From: Methanocella paludicola SANAE
GTDB lineage: Archaea; Halobacteriota; Methanocellia; Methanocellales; Methanocellaceae
NCBI RefSeq assembly: GCF_000011005.1
Contig: NC_013665.1
Location: 1,589,501-1,653,500, forward strand
DNA: 64,000 nucleotides
Reading direction: 5' to 3'
Under the pieces are notes generated by a model. The model was not told the origin of the DNA and made no database searches. It saw only the letters and a list, made by a program, of their open reading frames with translations. Positions 7,697-16,200 of this stretch are shown here, one piece after another. The stretch's first letter is position 1, and each line of letters begins with the position of its first letter. The position numbers and the translations under genes were made by a program.

Positions 7697-8944
7697 ATGT
7701 CTGTACAAACGATAATGTGTCCTAATTGTAAGTGTGAGATCGAGATCACCAGGGTCATGGAAGACCAGATCAAAGAAAAAATGCACCTGGAGATCGATGC
7801 CGAACTCAAAGCTAAGCAAAAAGAGTTCATGGATAGGGAGCAGGCCCTCAAAGAAAAGGAGCGCGACATCGAGAAGCAGAAAGCTGAAATGGATGCCCTG
7901 GTCGACGCTCGTTTAAAAGAGGAATCCGCCCGCATTAAGGCCGACGCGGATAAGAAGGCCGAAGATGCCGTTGCCGCGAAGTTAAAAGTCATGGGCGACG
8001 AACTGGCAGAGAAACGCCAGAAGCTCTCTGAAGCGCAAAAAGCCGAAGTAGAGTATCTTAAACTCAAAGCTGAACTGGAGGAGAAGGCATCCGAGCTGAA
8101 TCTGCAGATGCAGAGAACGCTGGAGAATGAGAGGGACGAGATCAAAAATAAAGCCCTGAAAAAGTTCCAGGAGGAGCACGATCTCAAGGATAGGGAAAAG
8201 GACGAGCAGATAGAATCGATGCGGAAAAAGATAGAAGAGCTCAACGTTAAGGCTTCACAGGGCACCAACCAGGGACGCGGTGAGGCCATGGAGCAGAGCA
8301 TCGAGGATACGCTTGGTAAGAAGTTCCCGGATGATGAGATAGAAGCCATTGACCGGGGTAAGAAGGGCGCAGACGTACTGCAGTGCGTCTACGACGGCTT
8401 CGGCAACGTCTGCGGCAGCATTATCTGGGAATCAAAGAACACGTTGTCCTGGCAGGACAAATGGATCGGTAAGCTGAAGGACGACCGGAGAGAGGCGAAA
8501 GCGGAAATCGCCATTATCGTGACAAAGACATTGCCAAAGGGCATCAGTAACTTCGGCGTGATCGATGGCGTATGGGTCACGGACTATAGCTCGTTCGTCA
8601 GCGTCGGCCATATACTACGGATGAGCCTGCTGGAGATCGCCGCCGTAAAGGTCGCCAATATGGGTAAAAATGAAAAGATGGAATATATTTACCAATACCT
8701 GACCGGCCCTGAGTTCCGGCAACGTATACAGGCGATTATCGACCCGTTCCTGACAATGAAAAATGACATGGATAAAGAGAAAGCCTCGATGACTAGGATG
8801 TGGGCAAAGCGAGAGAAGGAGATCAACAAGGTCATCGATAACGCTTCGGGTCTTTATGGCGATCTTCAGGGCATCGTAGGGTCGTCGCTACCCGAGATTG
8901 AGAGCCTGGAGCTAAAACAGCTATCGTCGGGCAATGAAGAGTAG
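7697..8944 (+). CDS. DUF2130 protein: zinc-hook/coiled-coil with nuclease-like C-terminus
   Basis: This 415-residue protein has a short N-terminal C-P-N-C-K-C-E cysteine motif, then a long charged coiled coil (residues ~25-190, rich in K, E, A and R), and then the conserved DUF2130 region (residues ~200-380). That region contains K-G-A-D-V-L-Q and I-W-E-S-K-N-T-L-S-W, consistent with the D...ExK active site of the PD-(D/E)XK fold; this reading is inference. Function is unestablished; family members are suspected DNA-associated nucleases. The ATG follows GGGGGGTATCCT, a good ribosome site. It sits between an RNase J-like gene and a CARF-like regulator, all on the same strand but with separate promoters. 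Confidence 0.75.
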   Translation: MSVQTIMCPNCKCEIEITRVMEDQIKEKMHLEIDAELKAKQKEFMDREQALKEKERDIEKQKAEMDALVDARLKEESARIKADADKKAEDAVAAKLKVMGDELAEKRQKLSEAQKAEVEYLKLKAELEEKASELNLQMQRTLENERDEIKNKALKKFQEEHDLKDREKDEQIESMRKKIEELNVKASQGTNQGRGEAMEQSIEDTLGKKFPDDEIEAIDRGKKGADVLQCVYDGFGNVCGSIIWESKNTLSWQDKWIGKLKDDRREAKAEIAIIVTKTLPKGISNFGVIDGVWVTDYSSFVSVGHILRMSLLEIAAVKVANMGKNEKMEYIYQYLTGPEFRQRIQAIIDPFLTMKNDMDKEKASMTRMWAKREKEINKVIDNASGLYGDLQGIVGSSLPEIESLELKQLSSGNEE

Positions 8945-9023
8945 ATAATAACGAAAAACGATACCTTCTTTATTACACATTTGACTTTATAGTCATAATA
9001 GCAATTTTTGTCATGTATCATTT

Positions 9024-9045
9024 TCAAAGGTTAAATATATGTACT
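9024..9045 (+). promoter_or_regulatory. BRE/TATA promoter for the CARF-like gene
   Basis: A purine-rich CAAAGG followed by TTAAATATAT lies about 25 nt before the ATG at 9064. This predicts a transcription start at or next to the start codon and therefore a leaderless mRNA, in keeping with the absence of a Shine-Dalgarno site there. Confidence 0.5.
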
Positions 9046-9063
9046 GGCCGGGCCTTTAGTGGT

Positions 9064-9915
9064 ATGGATATGACTAAACCAGGTGTTCATATAATCCCGG
9101 CCGGCCTCGAGTACGATCGGGTGATCAAGCCCCTGTTCAAGGACTTTACCGTACAGAAGGCTTATTTACTTGTGCAAAATCCAAAGAGCGATAAAGGTTA
9201 TTATAAACATCAAACGGATGTTGTCAATTCGTTTTTAAAAGAGATAAAACGCGTCCCCATCGAATGGGAAGATTGTTATATTGACTTATATGATTTTAAC
9301 AGTACTTTTAAAACCGCTTATAAATTAATTGAAAAAGAAGTTAAAAAAGGAAATCCTGTTTATGTGAATATTTCTTCTGCGCCGAGGATGGTCCAGGTCG
9401 CCCTTATCATGGCCAGCTTTTTAAACCGGCGTGAAGATGCAATCGTCGAGTTATATTATATTGAGCCGGAAAAATATTACGAAGGCGAACTGGTAAATAC
9501 GGTCTTTAAGCTGCTGGAACGAAATGCCGATGAGAAGCAGATAATTAAAAATTTAAAGGGTATTGCCCAGGAAATAAAGGAACATGGCATGGCCTCGGGA
9601 GAAGCGACCCTGCATAAGTTCCCGCCATTCCCGATAGCTAAAGTGACGGATATTGAATATGACATGTTAAAAGTCATTAAAGAAAAAACCGTGGAACACG
9701 GCTCAAATAATGGTAATGGATATATCGAGTCGATTAAAGAGTTGAAAGAACTTTTAGACAGGAGCAGGGGGTCTGAAACGCCCCGTTCTAATGTAAAATA
9801 TTATCTGGATAACCTGCAAGAGATGGGTCTGATCGAGACTGAGCGGAATAAGAAAGAGCTAAAGATCTGCCTTACGGTCGTCGGAAAAATTTTTGCGGAT
9901 ACAAAAAGTAATTAA
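9064..9915 (+). CDS. CARF-like domain and winged-helix regulator (HFX_2341/DUF6293 family)
   Basis: The N-terminal ~150 residues (K-P-G-V-H-I-I-P-A-G-L-E-Y-D-R-V, later V-Y-V-N-I-S-S-A-P-R-M-V-Q-V-A-L) form a Rossmann-like domain of the CARF type, in which the N-x-S-x-x-x-(K/R) loop binds cyclic nucleotides. The C-terminal ~90 residues form a winged helix (P-R-S-N-V-K-Y-Y-L-D-N-L-Q-E-M-G-L-I). This is the architecture of Csa3 and haloarchaeal HFX_2341 regulators. No CRISPR array or cas gene is in the window, so its ligand and targets are open. The first in-frame ATG is 9013, but the TATA box lies downstream of that, so I start at 9064 (9070 is also possible). Confidence 0.75.
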   Translation: MDMTKPGVHIIPAGLEYDRVIKPLFKDFTVQKAYLLVQNPKSDKGYYKHQTDVVNSFLKEIKRVPIEWEDCYIDLYDFNSTFKTAYKLIEKEVKKGNPVYVNISSAPRMVQVALIMASFLNRREDAIVELYYIEPEKYYEGELVNTVFKLLERNADEKQIIKNLKGIAQEIKEHGMASGEATLHKFPPFPIAKVTDIEYDMLKVIKEKTVEHGSNNGNGYIESIKELKELLDRSRGSETPRSNVKYYLDNLQEMGLIETERNKKELKICLTVVGKIFADTKSN

Positions 9916-10068
9916 AAAATTTTACATTTTCTTAGAAGCTTTTCATACCAGAGCTTTTCCAAGGTTCGCCCTTAGCTAAGCATCTTCAGGCGCGAGGCGT
10001 ACGGCTTCTTGAAACTATTTATTTGCCCGGCCGTATGCCATTTGAATATCTCAGGGCTTCACTTCCCA

Positions 10069-10572
10069 CTAGGCCGTGTTGCCCTGCCCCTGGTCGATGA
10101 CCCTTTGCCATCGCTCGATCGCCTTACGGATTCGGCAGATCTCCGAAGTGTAGGACATATACAGGCGAGCGTCCGGGGTTAATCCATCCCTAATGGCCTG
10201 TTTTTTCACCAGGGACCGGTAAAGGTAGTCGATGCGCGCGATCGCCTCATCGATCACGGGATCACCCGTCGAAGCGGAATCGACGATATCCTGCGTGGAC
10301 AGGATATTTTTCCAGCGGATTATCCGCCGCCGGACAACGGAGATGTAGGAGGTCAGATTACGATATGCCTTTGTATTATAGGGGTAATTCTTTCGCTCCT
10401 CGATATACGCGTTCTCCTGCAGTTCCAGGCGATGTACACGGGCCACGATCGCCGTTGTCGTCATGAATGAGGGACGCTCTTTAATCGGCTGGCCCGCTTT
10501 TACGCGTTCGCGGTACCGCTTCATCGCTTCTCGGCATGCTTCCCTTTGCTTTTCAGGATCAGAGTATACCAT
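10069..10572 (-). CDS. hypothetical helical basic protein, 167 aa
   Basis: I do not recognise this protein. It is almost entirely helical and rich in R, Y and I. It opens with a positively charged amphipathic stretch (P-E-K-Q-R-E-A-C-R-E-A-M-K-R-Y-R-E-R), often seen in small DNA-associated proteins of mobile elements. The chosen ATG at 10572 has an AGGAGG site 10 nt upstream; the longer frame to 10608 lacks one. Upstream, at 10629-10646, is the inverted element AAGTGATAACTT related to the GTGATAA motif seen at other genes nearby, which suggests shared regulation. Confidence 0.55.
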   Translation of the reverse strand: MVYSDPEKQREACREAMKRYRERVKAGQPIKERPSFMTTTAIVARVHRLELQENAYIEERKNYPYNTKAYRNLTSYISVVRRRIIRWKNILSTQDIVDSASTGDPVIDEAIARIDYLYRSLVKKQAIRDGLTPDARLYMSYTSEICRIRKAIERWQRVIDQGQGNTA

Positions 10573-10628
10573 TGATATCAACCTCCTATAGTATTTTCCA
10601 TCGTTCACCCGTTATCGGGCAATGTATA

Positions 10629-10680
10629 GTAAGTGATAACTTATACTTATAATTTGCGTTATGTGACAAGATAAGTTGTT
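10629..10680. promoter_or_regulatory. AAGT-GATA-ACTT operator-like element
   Basis: The palindrome AAGTGATAACTT (10631-10642) is followed by ACAAGATAAGTTGTT (10666-10680), itself an inverted ACAA...TTGT. Both lie between two minus-strand genes and match the GTGATAA / TAAGTTA family found near 7.65, 12.1-12.2 and 20.6 kb. Confidence 0.4.
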
Positions 10681-10701
10681 AAATTAACAATCTGGTTTTT
10701 A

Positions 10702-11814
10702 TTATTTACTCCGAAGACGTTTCGAAACCATTTCCAGATTCTTTTTATAGGCCGCATTGGAAGGGTTCAGCCGGAGAGCCTCCTCGAATTCCGCCTGCGC
10801 AGTCTTTAATCGACCGGTTCTGGCGCAGGCGATGCCGAGATAGTTGTGGGCAATTGCGGAGCCGGGATTAATCCTGACCGCTTCTTTATATTCATCGATG
10901 GCCTCATTTCTCATCTTCATTTTTTCATAGCACTGGCCCAGATCGAGGCGGGCATCGATACGATCGCCCTTCAGCGCAATGGATTTCTTTAACGCTTCAG
11001 CCGCTGTGGGATATTGCTTCTTTTGCAGCAGTGCCATCCCCAGGCCCATATAAGCATCGCTATTATCAGGAGATGCGGTCACGGCAGCCTTATAAGAATC
11101 GATCGCCTCGTCGAACATCCCACGCTCGAAATATATCAGGGCAAGGTCCATATGCGCCATCGCGAACCCGGGATCAATACGTATAGCTGTGATATTCTCC
11201 TTGACCGCTTCGTCGTAGTTGCCTTTGTCATATAATACGCTGGCCCGCCAATAGTGGGCTTCGGCGCTTGCCGGGTCTACCACGACGGCGGCAGTGTAGC
11301 TGCGTAAGGCATCGTCGCTCCTTCCGGCGAGCGCCAGGATATGTCCCTGTTCGAGCAGGTATTGAACATCATCTGGTTCAATTTTTACCGCCATGGCGAT
11401 CGATGATATTGCTTTATCCATTGATGCTTTCCGCTTATAGAGAATTGCCAGACGATAATAGGCGTCAGCGTTAACGGGAATGAGCGTAACGTATTTCGAT
11501 AATGCCGATATGGCTTCATCAAGAGAGTCGAGCTCTGACAAACACATGGCAAGATTATACAATGTAGCCGTGTCGCCCGGATCTTTAAGGTATATAGATT
11601 TGAGCTCTTTTACTGCATCTGATATACGTCCGCTTTTATAGAGGTCGTGCGCATACTCTTTTTTAGCTTCGAGATTCCCGCCCATATTCCTTAACGCTTC
11701 TTTTGTCTTCTCGTCATATTCGAGGCCAAGCTCCCTCAGACATTTTTCACAATAGTGGGGCAATATGCCCTGGATGATCGGCGCACCACACTTAAGGCAA
11801 TGTCCATCTGGCAT
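10702..11814 (-). CDS. TPR protein with N-terminal zinc ribbon
   Basis: Residues 1-30 carry two C-x-x-C pairs (H-C-L-K-C-G, Y-C-E-K-C), a probable zinc ribbon. From about residue 50 to the end there are roughly nine tetratricopeptide repeats (A-L-Y-N-L-A, A-Y-Y-R-L-A, A-H-Y-W-R-A, A-Y-M-G-L-G and so on, each with a final P at the repeat edge). TPR arrays are helical scaffolds for protein-protein contacts; no enzymatic domain is present. The start ATG is preceded by GAGGAG. It is one of at least six TPR genes in the window, and it lies next to a decayed copy of a small Cys-rich gene. The partner is unknown. Confidence 0.85.
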   Translation of the reverse strand: MPDGHCLKCGAPIIQGILPHYCEKCLRELGLEYDEKTKEALRNMGGNLEAKKEYAHDLYKSGRISDAVKELKSIYLKDPGDTATLYNLAMCLSELDSLDEAISALSKYVTLIPVNADAYYRLAILYKRKASMDKAISSIAMAVKIEPDDVQYLLEQGHILALAGRSDDALRSYTAAVVVDPASAEAHYWRASVLYDKGNYDEAVKENITAIRIDPGFAMAHMDLALIYFERGMFDEAIDSYKAAVTASPDNSDAYMGLGMALLQKKQYPTAAEALKKSIALKGDRIDARLDLGQCYEKMKMRNEAIDEYKEAVRINPGSAIAHNYLGIACARTGRLKTAQAEFEEALRLNPSNAAYKKNLEMVSKRLRSK

Positions 11815-11836
11815 GTGTTATCAACTCCTCTGGATT

Positions 11837-11978
11837 CTATTCATTCTTATCGACAAATGCCGGGCATTCGTCATATTCCGTAAAAGCAAGAAGCTCCAGG
11901 GCCGGCAGGACGCTGACCTCGCAATAGGTCTCGTTTATGAAGTACAGGCAACAATAGCAGCAATTCAACACTAGCATA
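11837..11978 (-). pseudogene. small Cys-rich protein, frameshifted copy
   Basis: Read on the minus strand from ATG 11978, this encodes M-L-V-L-N-C-C-Y-C-C-L-Y and then, after one extra base in the AAA near 11940-11942, continues in another frame as F-I-N-E-T-Y-C-E-V-S-V-L-P-A-L-E-L to a TAG at 11837. Removing one A restores a 46-residue protein closely matching the intact copy at 20279-20419. Most differences between the copies are synonymous, so the gene was under protein-level selection before the shift. The extra base could also be a homopolymer sequencing error, in which case this is a live gene. Confidence 0.6.
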
Positions 11979-12018
11979 TGATGCTCCATCCCTACCCTGG
12001 CCCATGATGTGGGCTAAA

Positions 12019-12097
12019 GCCACGTTATCTCCAACAAGGTAACGTGGCCAGTCCGGCCTGGATAACACCATTATGGCAAATAATGGAGGTGATAAGT
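12019..12097. other. tandem conserved hairpins upstream of TPR gene, copy 1
   Basis: Hairpin 1 (12019-12048) pairs GCCACGTTA with TAACGTGGC. Hairpin 2 pairs CACCATTAT with ATAATGGAGGTG a few bases later. Both are kept in the duplicate at 20466-20545, although loop sequences differ. They could be a structured leader, a small RNA or paired operators. No known riboswitch class is recognisable. Confidence 0.45.
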
Positions 12098-12196
12098 TAT
12101 GAGGTTCAGGCCGGGCGCTATAGCCCCCCTTGTACGGGGCGCCCGTGGTGATAAGCTATGATATTGGTGATAAGTTATGGTAACTTACCAGGCGCC
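12090..12196. promoter_or_regulatory. cluster of GGTGATAAGYTATG operator-like repeats
   Basis: GGTGATAAGTTATG occurs near 12091 and 12167 and GGTGATAAGCTATG near 12148. The last copy extends into the palindrome TAAGTTA-TGG-TAACTTA followed by CCAGGCG, the same string seen at 7650-7664. Repeats of this spacing upstream of a long TPR gene look like sites for a dimeric repressor. Confidence 0.45.
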
Positions 12197-12317
12197 TCGT
12201 GCAATACCTCTTAATACACTTTGAGTATAAATAGTTAACTCATAACGTGATAAATTGTTACATTGCAAACCTTTATATTGAAATAATACATAACAATCGG
12301 TGGGAGTGTGAACTATC

Positions 12318-14735
12318 GTGGACGAGCAGATCATGAGCAAGATCAACGAATACAGGGAAGCCGTGCGCATGAACCCAGAGAACGCTCTGGCCCATAACGA
12401 CCTGGGCAAGATGCTGATGCAAGGGGAAGATCTGGACAAGGCCGTCGAGGAATTCCGGGAATCGGTCAAGCTTGACCCGAAGAACCCGGAAGCACAGTTT
12501 AACCTGGGACTTGCCTGTTTTCAGAAAGGCATGCTGGACGACGCCATCAGTGCCTTACGGGAATCGATCTGGCTGGAGCACGACGAGATCGAGGCGCCGC
12601 ACGTCGTGCTGGGAATGGCATTATTTAACAAGGGAAGTCTGGATGAAGCCATTAAAGAATTTAGAGATGCTATCCGGATCAACCCCGGCGATGCCCATGC
12701 GCATTATCATCTTGGGACGGCCCTCGCAAAGAAAGCGGAAGACACTCCAATCTTATATTATGAAGCCATGCTGGAGTTCCGCGAGGCGATACGGCTGATG
12801 CCGGAGCTGGCAAAAGCCCATAATGGACTGGGAAAGGCGCTGGGAAAGAGGAACCTGATGGACGAGGCGGTCCATGAGTTCCGGGAAGCAATCCGCATTA
12901 TGCCCGAATATGAGGAGGCCCACATGAACCTGGCCGAGACTTACTCGGCCATACACCGGTCACAGGACGCGATCCCCGAGTTCAGGGAGGCGTTAAAGCT
13001 CAACAATGGCCATCCGTATGCTAAGTATAAGCTGGCCCGTGAATTGCGGATCACTGGCAAGTATACCGAAGCGATCGCGTTACTCAAAGAAGTGGCCGTG
13101 AAAAATTCACACCGGATAGAAGTCCATAATGAGCTGGGCGCAGCCTATGCGGCGACCCATGACCTGAATAATGCTATAGCGGAATTCAATGAAGCCCTGA
13201 AGATAGAGCCTGCGAACATGGCCGTAAAAGGCCTGTTGGGCCTCGCGCTGACGCAAAAAGGTGCTCTGGACGACGCCATCGCGGTGTTGAAAGAAGCCAT
13301 ACCGCTATCACCTGATGATCCTCAGCTGCACTTTTACCTGGGGCTGGCCTACCAGAAGAAAGGGTACACGCCCAATGCAGTTAACGAATATCGTAAGACC
13401 ATCGAGCTAAACCCTGACCATGCGGACGCCCATGGAAATCTAGGCGTCGTATTGCGGAAGCGCAAAAAGGTGAATGAGGCACTAAAGGAGATCAAGGAAG
13501 CGATTCGGCTCAACCACTATAACGGCTTTAAGCATTACGATATGGGCATGGCGTTGATGGATAAGGGACTGCCATATGAGGCCAGCCTGGAATTCCGGTA
13601 TGCGGTCTTGCTGGACCTGAAGAATGCCGGGTTCCATCATAGTCTAGGCGTTGCGCTCCATCAGCTGGGACTTAATGGCGAGGCAGTTTTTGAGCTTACG
13701 GAGGCGGTCAAGCTCGATCCGGCGGATGCGGACGTACACTATGCACTCGGCCACGTATTTTATGATGTAAACCGTACGGAAGAAGCCCTGGCTGAAGTTC
13801 AAAAAGCTGTGCTCATGGGCGCCCGGTCTTATGACGTGTATAAGCTGCTCGGCTCTTGCCACATGGTGTTGAGAAGGCCTGAAGAGGCGCTGAATGCCTT
13901 CAAAGAGGCCGTCAGACTGGAGCCAAATAGTGCCATAGCCCATACTTATCTGGGCGACGCGCTATGGGCGACCGGACATCATGAAGAAGCTATCGCCAAG
14001 TATAAGGAGGCAATTCAGCTTGAACCGACGAATACGTATGCGCACTATAGCCTGGGGATCTCATATAGCTCAATGAGAAAGCTGGACGAAGCGCTCGCCG
14101 AGTATGACGAGATCCTGAAGATCAACCCAAAGGATGAAAAAGTGGTCATGAATCGGGCGAACATCATCCACTGGAAAGATATGATAGATGAGTCTATATC
14201 GGAATATAAGAGGGCCCTGGAGCTTGATCCCTATGATGCAATGGCGCATTTCAATCTCGCGAACGCCTACCAGGATAAGAAGATGCTGGAAGAGGCTATC
14301 GTCGAATATAAAATGGCCCTGGTGCTGAACCCGTATGATTTCAAGGTGCATAATAACTATGGGGCGCTGCTCCTGAACAAGGGTATGTTGTACGACGCTT
14401 TGCTGGAGTTCCGGGAGTCGGTCAGGCTGAACCCGAATGACCATATATCGCATATGAACCTGGGCGTGACGTTGATCAAGAAGGATATGGTCGATGATGG
14501 GCTTAAGGAGCTTGAGATGTCGATCAAGCTGAACCCTCAATATGCAGACGCGTATTATGAGCTGGGGAGCGTGTATGATAAGATGCTCCAAACTGATAAG
14601 ACTAAAGATGCGTTCATGAAGTTCGTCGAGTATGCAGCTAAAGACGATAATAGGGTGGAGCGGATAAATAAGAGGATAGCTGAGCTAAAAGATATGGAAA
14701 AGATCGAAGAAAAGCAAGAATCTGTTTTCCAGTAG
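12318..14735 (+). CDS. large TPR-array protein, 805 aa
   Basis: The protein is built almost entirely of tetratricopeptide repeats (about 22 units of 34 residues; typical unit A-H-Y-N-L-G ... A-I-x-E-F-R-E-A-I-R-L-x-P), ending with a short charged helix. It has no signal peptide or catalytic domain and probably acts as a cytoplasmic scaffold. The start is GTG at 12318 with GGTGGGAG upstream; the preceding ~300 bases hold duplicated hairpins and GTGATAA repeats that may control it. The region coding for repeats near residues 600-800 is duplicated as a decayed copy at 20776-21404. Partners are unknown. Confidence 0.85.
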   Translation: MDEQIMSKINEYREAVRMNPENALAHNDLGKMLMQGEDLDKAVEEFRESVKLDPKNPEAQFNLGLACFQKGMLDDAISALRESIWLEHDEIEAPHVVLGMALFNKGSLDEAIKEFRDAIRINPGDAHAHYHLGTALAKKAEDTPILYYEAMLEFREAIRLMPELAKAHNGLGKALGKRNLMDEAVHEFREAIRIMPEYEEAHMNLAETYSAIHRSQDAIPEFREALKLNNGHPYAKYKLARELRITGKYTEAIALLKEVAVKNSHRIEVHNELGAAYAATHDLNNAIAEFNEALKIEPANMAVKGLLGLALTQKGALDDAIAVLKEAIPLSPDDPQLHFYLGLAYQKKGYTPNAVNEYRKTIELNPDHADAHGNLGVVLRKRKKVNEALKEIKEAIRLNHYNGFKHYDMGMALMDKGLPYEASLEFRYAVLLDLKNAGFHHSLGVALHQLGLNGEAVFELTEAVKLDPADADVHYALGHVFYDVNRTEEALAEVQKAVLMGARSYDVYKLLGSCHMVLRRPEEALNAFKEAVRLEPNSAIAHTYLGDALWATGHHEEAIAKYKEAIQLEPTNTYAHYSLGISYSSMRKLDEALAEYDEILKINPKDEKVVMNRANIIHWKDMIDESISEYKRALELDPYDAMAHFNLANAYQDKKMLEEAIVEYKMALVLNPYDFKVHNNYGALLLNKGMLYDALLEFRESVRLNPNDHISHMNLGVTLIKKDMVDDGLKELEMSIKLNPQYADAYYELGSVYDKMLQTDKTKDAFMKFVEYAAKDDNRVERINKRIAELKDMEKIEEKQESVFQ

Positions 14736-15002
14736 AGCAATAAAAACTTCTTTTTTAATTATGCGGTGTTAGGTACGCCACCCTCGGGACAGAGGATGGC
14801 GATACCCCGCCCGGCAGGGTTTCGACTGATTTTATGGCAATATATGAGAGCGTCGAAGCCTGATGCCGGGCTATATAGCCCCCTTTGTGCGGGCCGTTGG
14901 GAGATTGAGCTAGCAACCGGCTCGTACATAAAGTATTAACAAGCTTATGTTATATAAAGATATCTCATGCCATATTATTTTGTTATGACAATCTGGAATT
15001 AA
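14736..15002. other. intergenic region between convergent TPR genes
   Basis: I see no gene here. There is a hairpin (GCCACCCTC / GAGGATGGC, about 14775-14797) and a stretch GCCGGGCTATATAGCCCCC near 14871 that resembles GCCGGGCGCTATAGCCCCC at 12111, another sign of local duplication. A T-rich segment after the plus-strand stop (CTTCTTTTTTAATT) may terminate the 805-residue TPR gene. Confidence 0.4.
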
Positions 15003-16154
15003 TTAACGTTCACATGACTGCCTTTTCATTTCCCTGAGCTTTTCAAGGCTGTCCCTGGCTGCCTTTATACCCGGCTCCGTCGCTATTAGCTTCTCATATT
15101 CTTCGATGGCCTCATCGTATAGCTCGTCTTCGGCGTATAGCTGGGCCAGCCTGCGGCGTGCCTCAAAGTTACCTGGATCAAGTTTGAGCGCACGTTTTAG
15201 CTCTTTTCTCGCTTCCTTGAACATCCCCTCGTCGGCATAGGTGGCACCGATGTAATAGTGGGGTAAGGCGTTATCCGGATAGGTTTTCATTGCTTTTTTG
15301 AACATGCGTACGGCGTCGTCGATCATGCCGTGGTTGCCATAATGTTCGCCCAGAAGGAACATGGCGTCCAGGTATTTTGGCCGGATGCGCAGTGCCTCCC
15401 GGAGCTCCTCGATGGTGTCCGGGTCGTCGTTGAGGTCGAGGATGTAGGCGAGATCGTAGTGGTATTCGGCGTTCTTCGGGTCGAGTTTGATCGCTTTCCT
15501 GAGCTCGTCGACGACGCCTTCGGTCACGTTCATTAAAATGAGGACGACGGCGAGCCAGTGGTGTACCACGGGATTATCGGGGTCTTTTGCCGCGGCCGCT
15601 CTGGCGGCCCTGATCTCCTGCTCGGGGAGCAGGCTGAGCTTGGGGACGTACTTGAGTCGGAAGAGTGAGCCTTTGTCGTGCGGGACGAAATGGAGGTTGC
15701 GCTTGAATTCTTCGTTGGCCTCCGCGTATTTTCCCGTTTCGACGTATGCGGACCCGAGCCCGTAGTGGGCGAAGGCGTTGTCGGGCGCCCTCTCGATAGT
15801 ATTTTTGAAGGCGTCTATGGCTTCTTTAATACGTTTTTTCTTATAGCTGACCATGCCAATAAGGAACCAAGGTTCCTGGCGATCCGGGGAGGATTCGGCG
15901 GCCTTTTTTAGCGCGTCCACCGCCTTGTCGTCCTTCTTTAGCGCGAAGTACTCCATGCCGAGGTTGTACCAGGCGTCGTAGTTTTGGTTGTCGAGCTTGA
16001 GGATTTCTTTGTATTCTTTTACGGCTTCGTTGTGCATCTCTTCGCCGCGGTAGATGCTGGCCAGGAGTAAGCGTAGGTCGATGTTAGTCGGGTCTGCCGT
16101 TATCTGTTTCTTGAGGTCGCCTATGGTTGGTGATGAATCGAAGCCTTCGAACAT
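15003..16154 (-). CDS. TPR protein, 383 aa
   Basis: The protein has about ten TPR units covering almost its full length (A-W-Y-N-L-G-M-E-Y, P-W-F-L-I-G-M, A-H-Y-G-L-G-S-A-Y, and a final A-I-E-E-Y-E-K-L-I-A-T-E-P-G-I-K-A-A-R). The C-terminal signature E-P-G-(I/V)-K-A-A-R-x-x-L-E-K-L is shared with the TPR proteins at 36108 and 46120, so these form a paralogous family. The start ATG is preceded by AAGGAT. It is convergent with the 805-residue TPR gene and is followed upstream by a toxin-antitoxin pair. Scaffold role inferred from the family. Confidence 0.85.
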   Translation of the reverse strand: MFEGFDSSPTIGDLKKQITADPTNIDLRLLLASIYRGEEMHNEAVKEYKEILKLDNQNYDAWYNLGMEYFALKKDDKAVDALKKAAESSPDRQEPWFLIGMVSYKKKRIKEAIDAFKNTIERAPDNAFAHYGLGSAYVETGKYAEANEEFKRNLHFVPHDKGSLFRLKYVPKLSLLPEQEIRAARAAAAKDPDNPVVHHWLAVVLILMNVTEGVVDELRKAIKLDPKNAEYHYDLAYILDLNDDPDTIEELREALRIRPKYLDAMFLLGEHYGNHGMIDDAVRMFKKAMKTYPDNALPHYYIGATYADEGMFKEARKELKRALKLDPGNFEARRRLAQLYAEDELYDEAIEEYEKLIATEPGIKAARDSLEKLREMKRQSCER

Positions 16155-16200
16155 GCGTTTATCCTTTAGTTATATTATATAACATATATGATAAAAATAG

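Larger units (their letters stand above)
11830..12340. repeat. segmental duplication, copy 1 (second copy near 20275-20800)
   Basis: This block, holding a small Cys-rich ORF, a GCCACGTTA hairpin, a CACCATTAT hairpin, GTGATAA motifs and the start of a TPR gene, recurs in the same order at 20275-20800 with moderate divergence. Matching landmarks include AGAAGCTCCAGGGC, GTAACGTGGCC, ATAACACCATTATGG and the leader around the TPR start. Confidence 0.8.
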
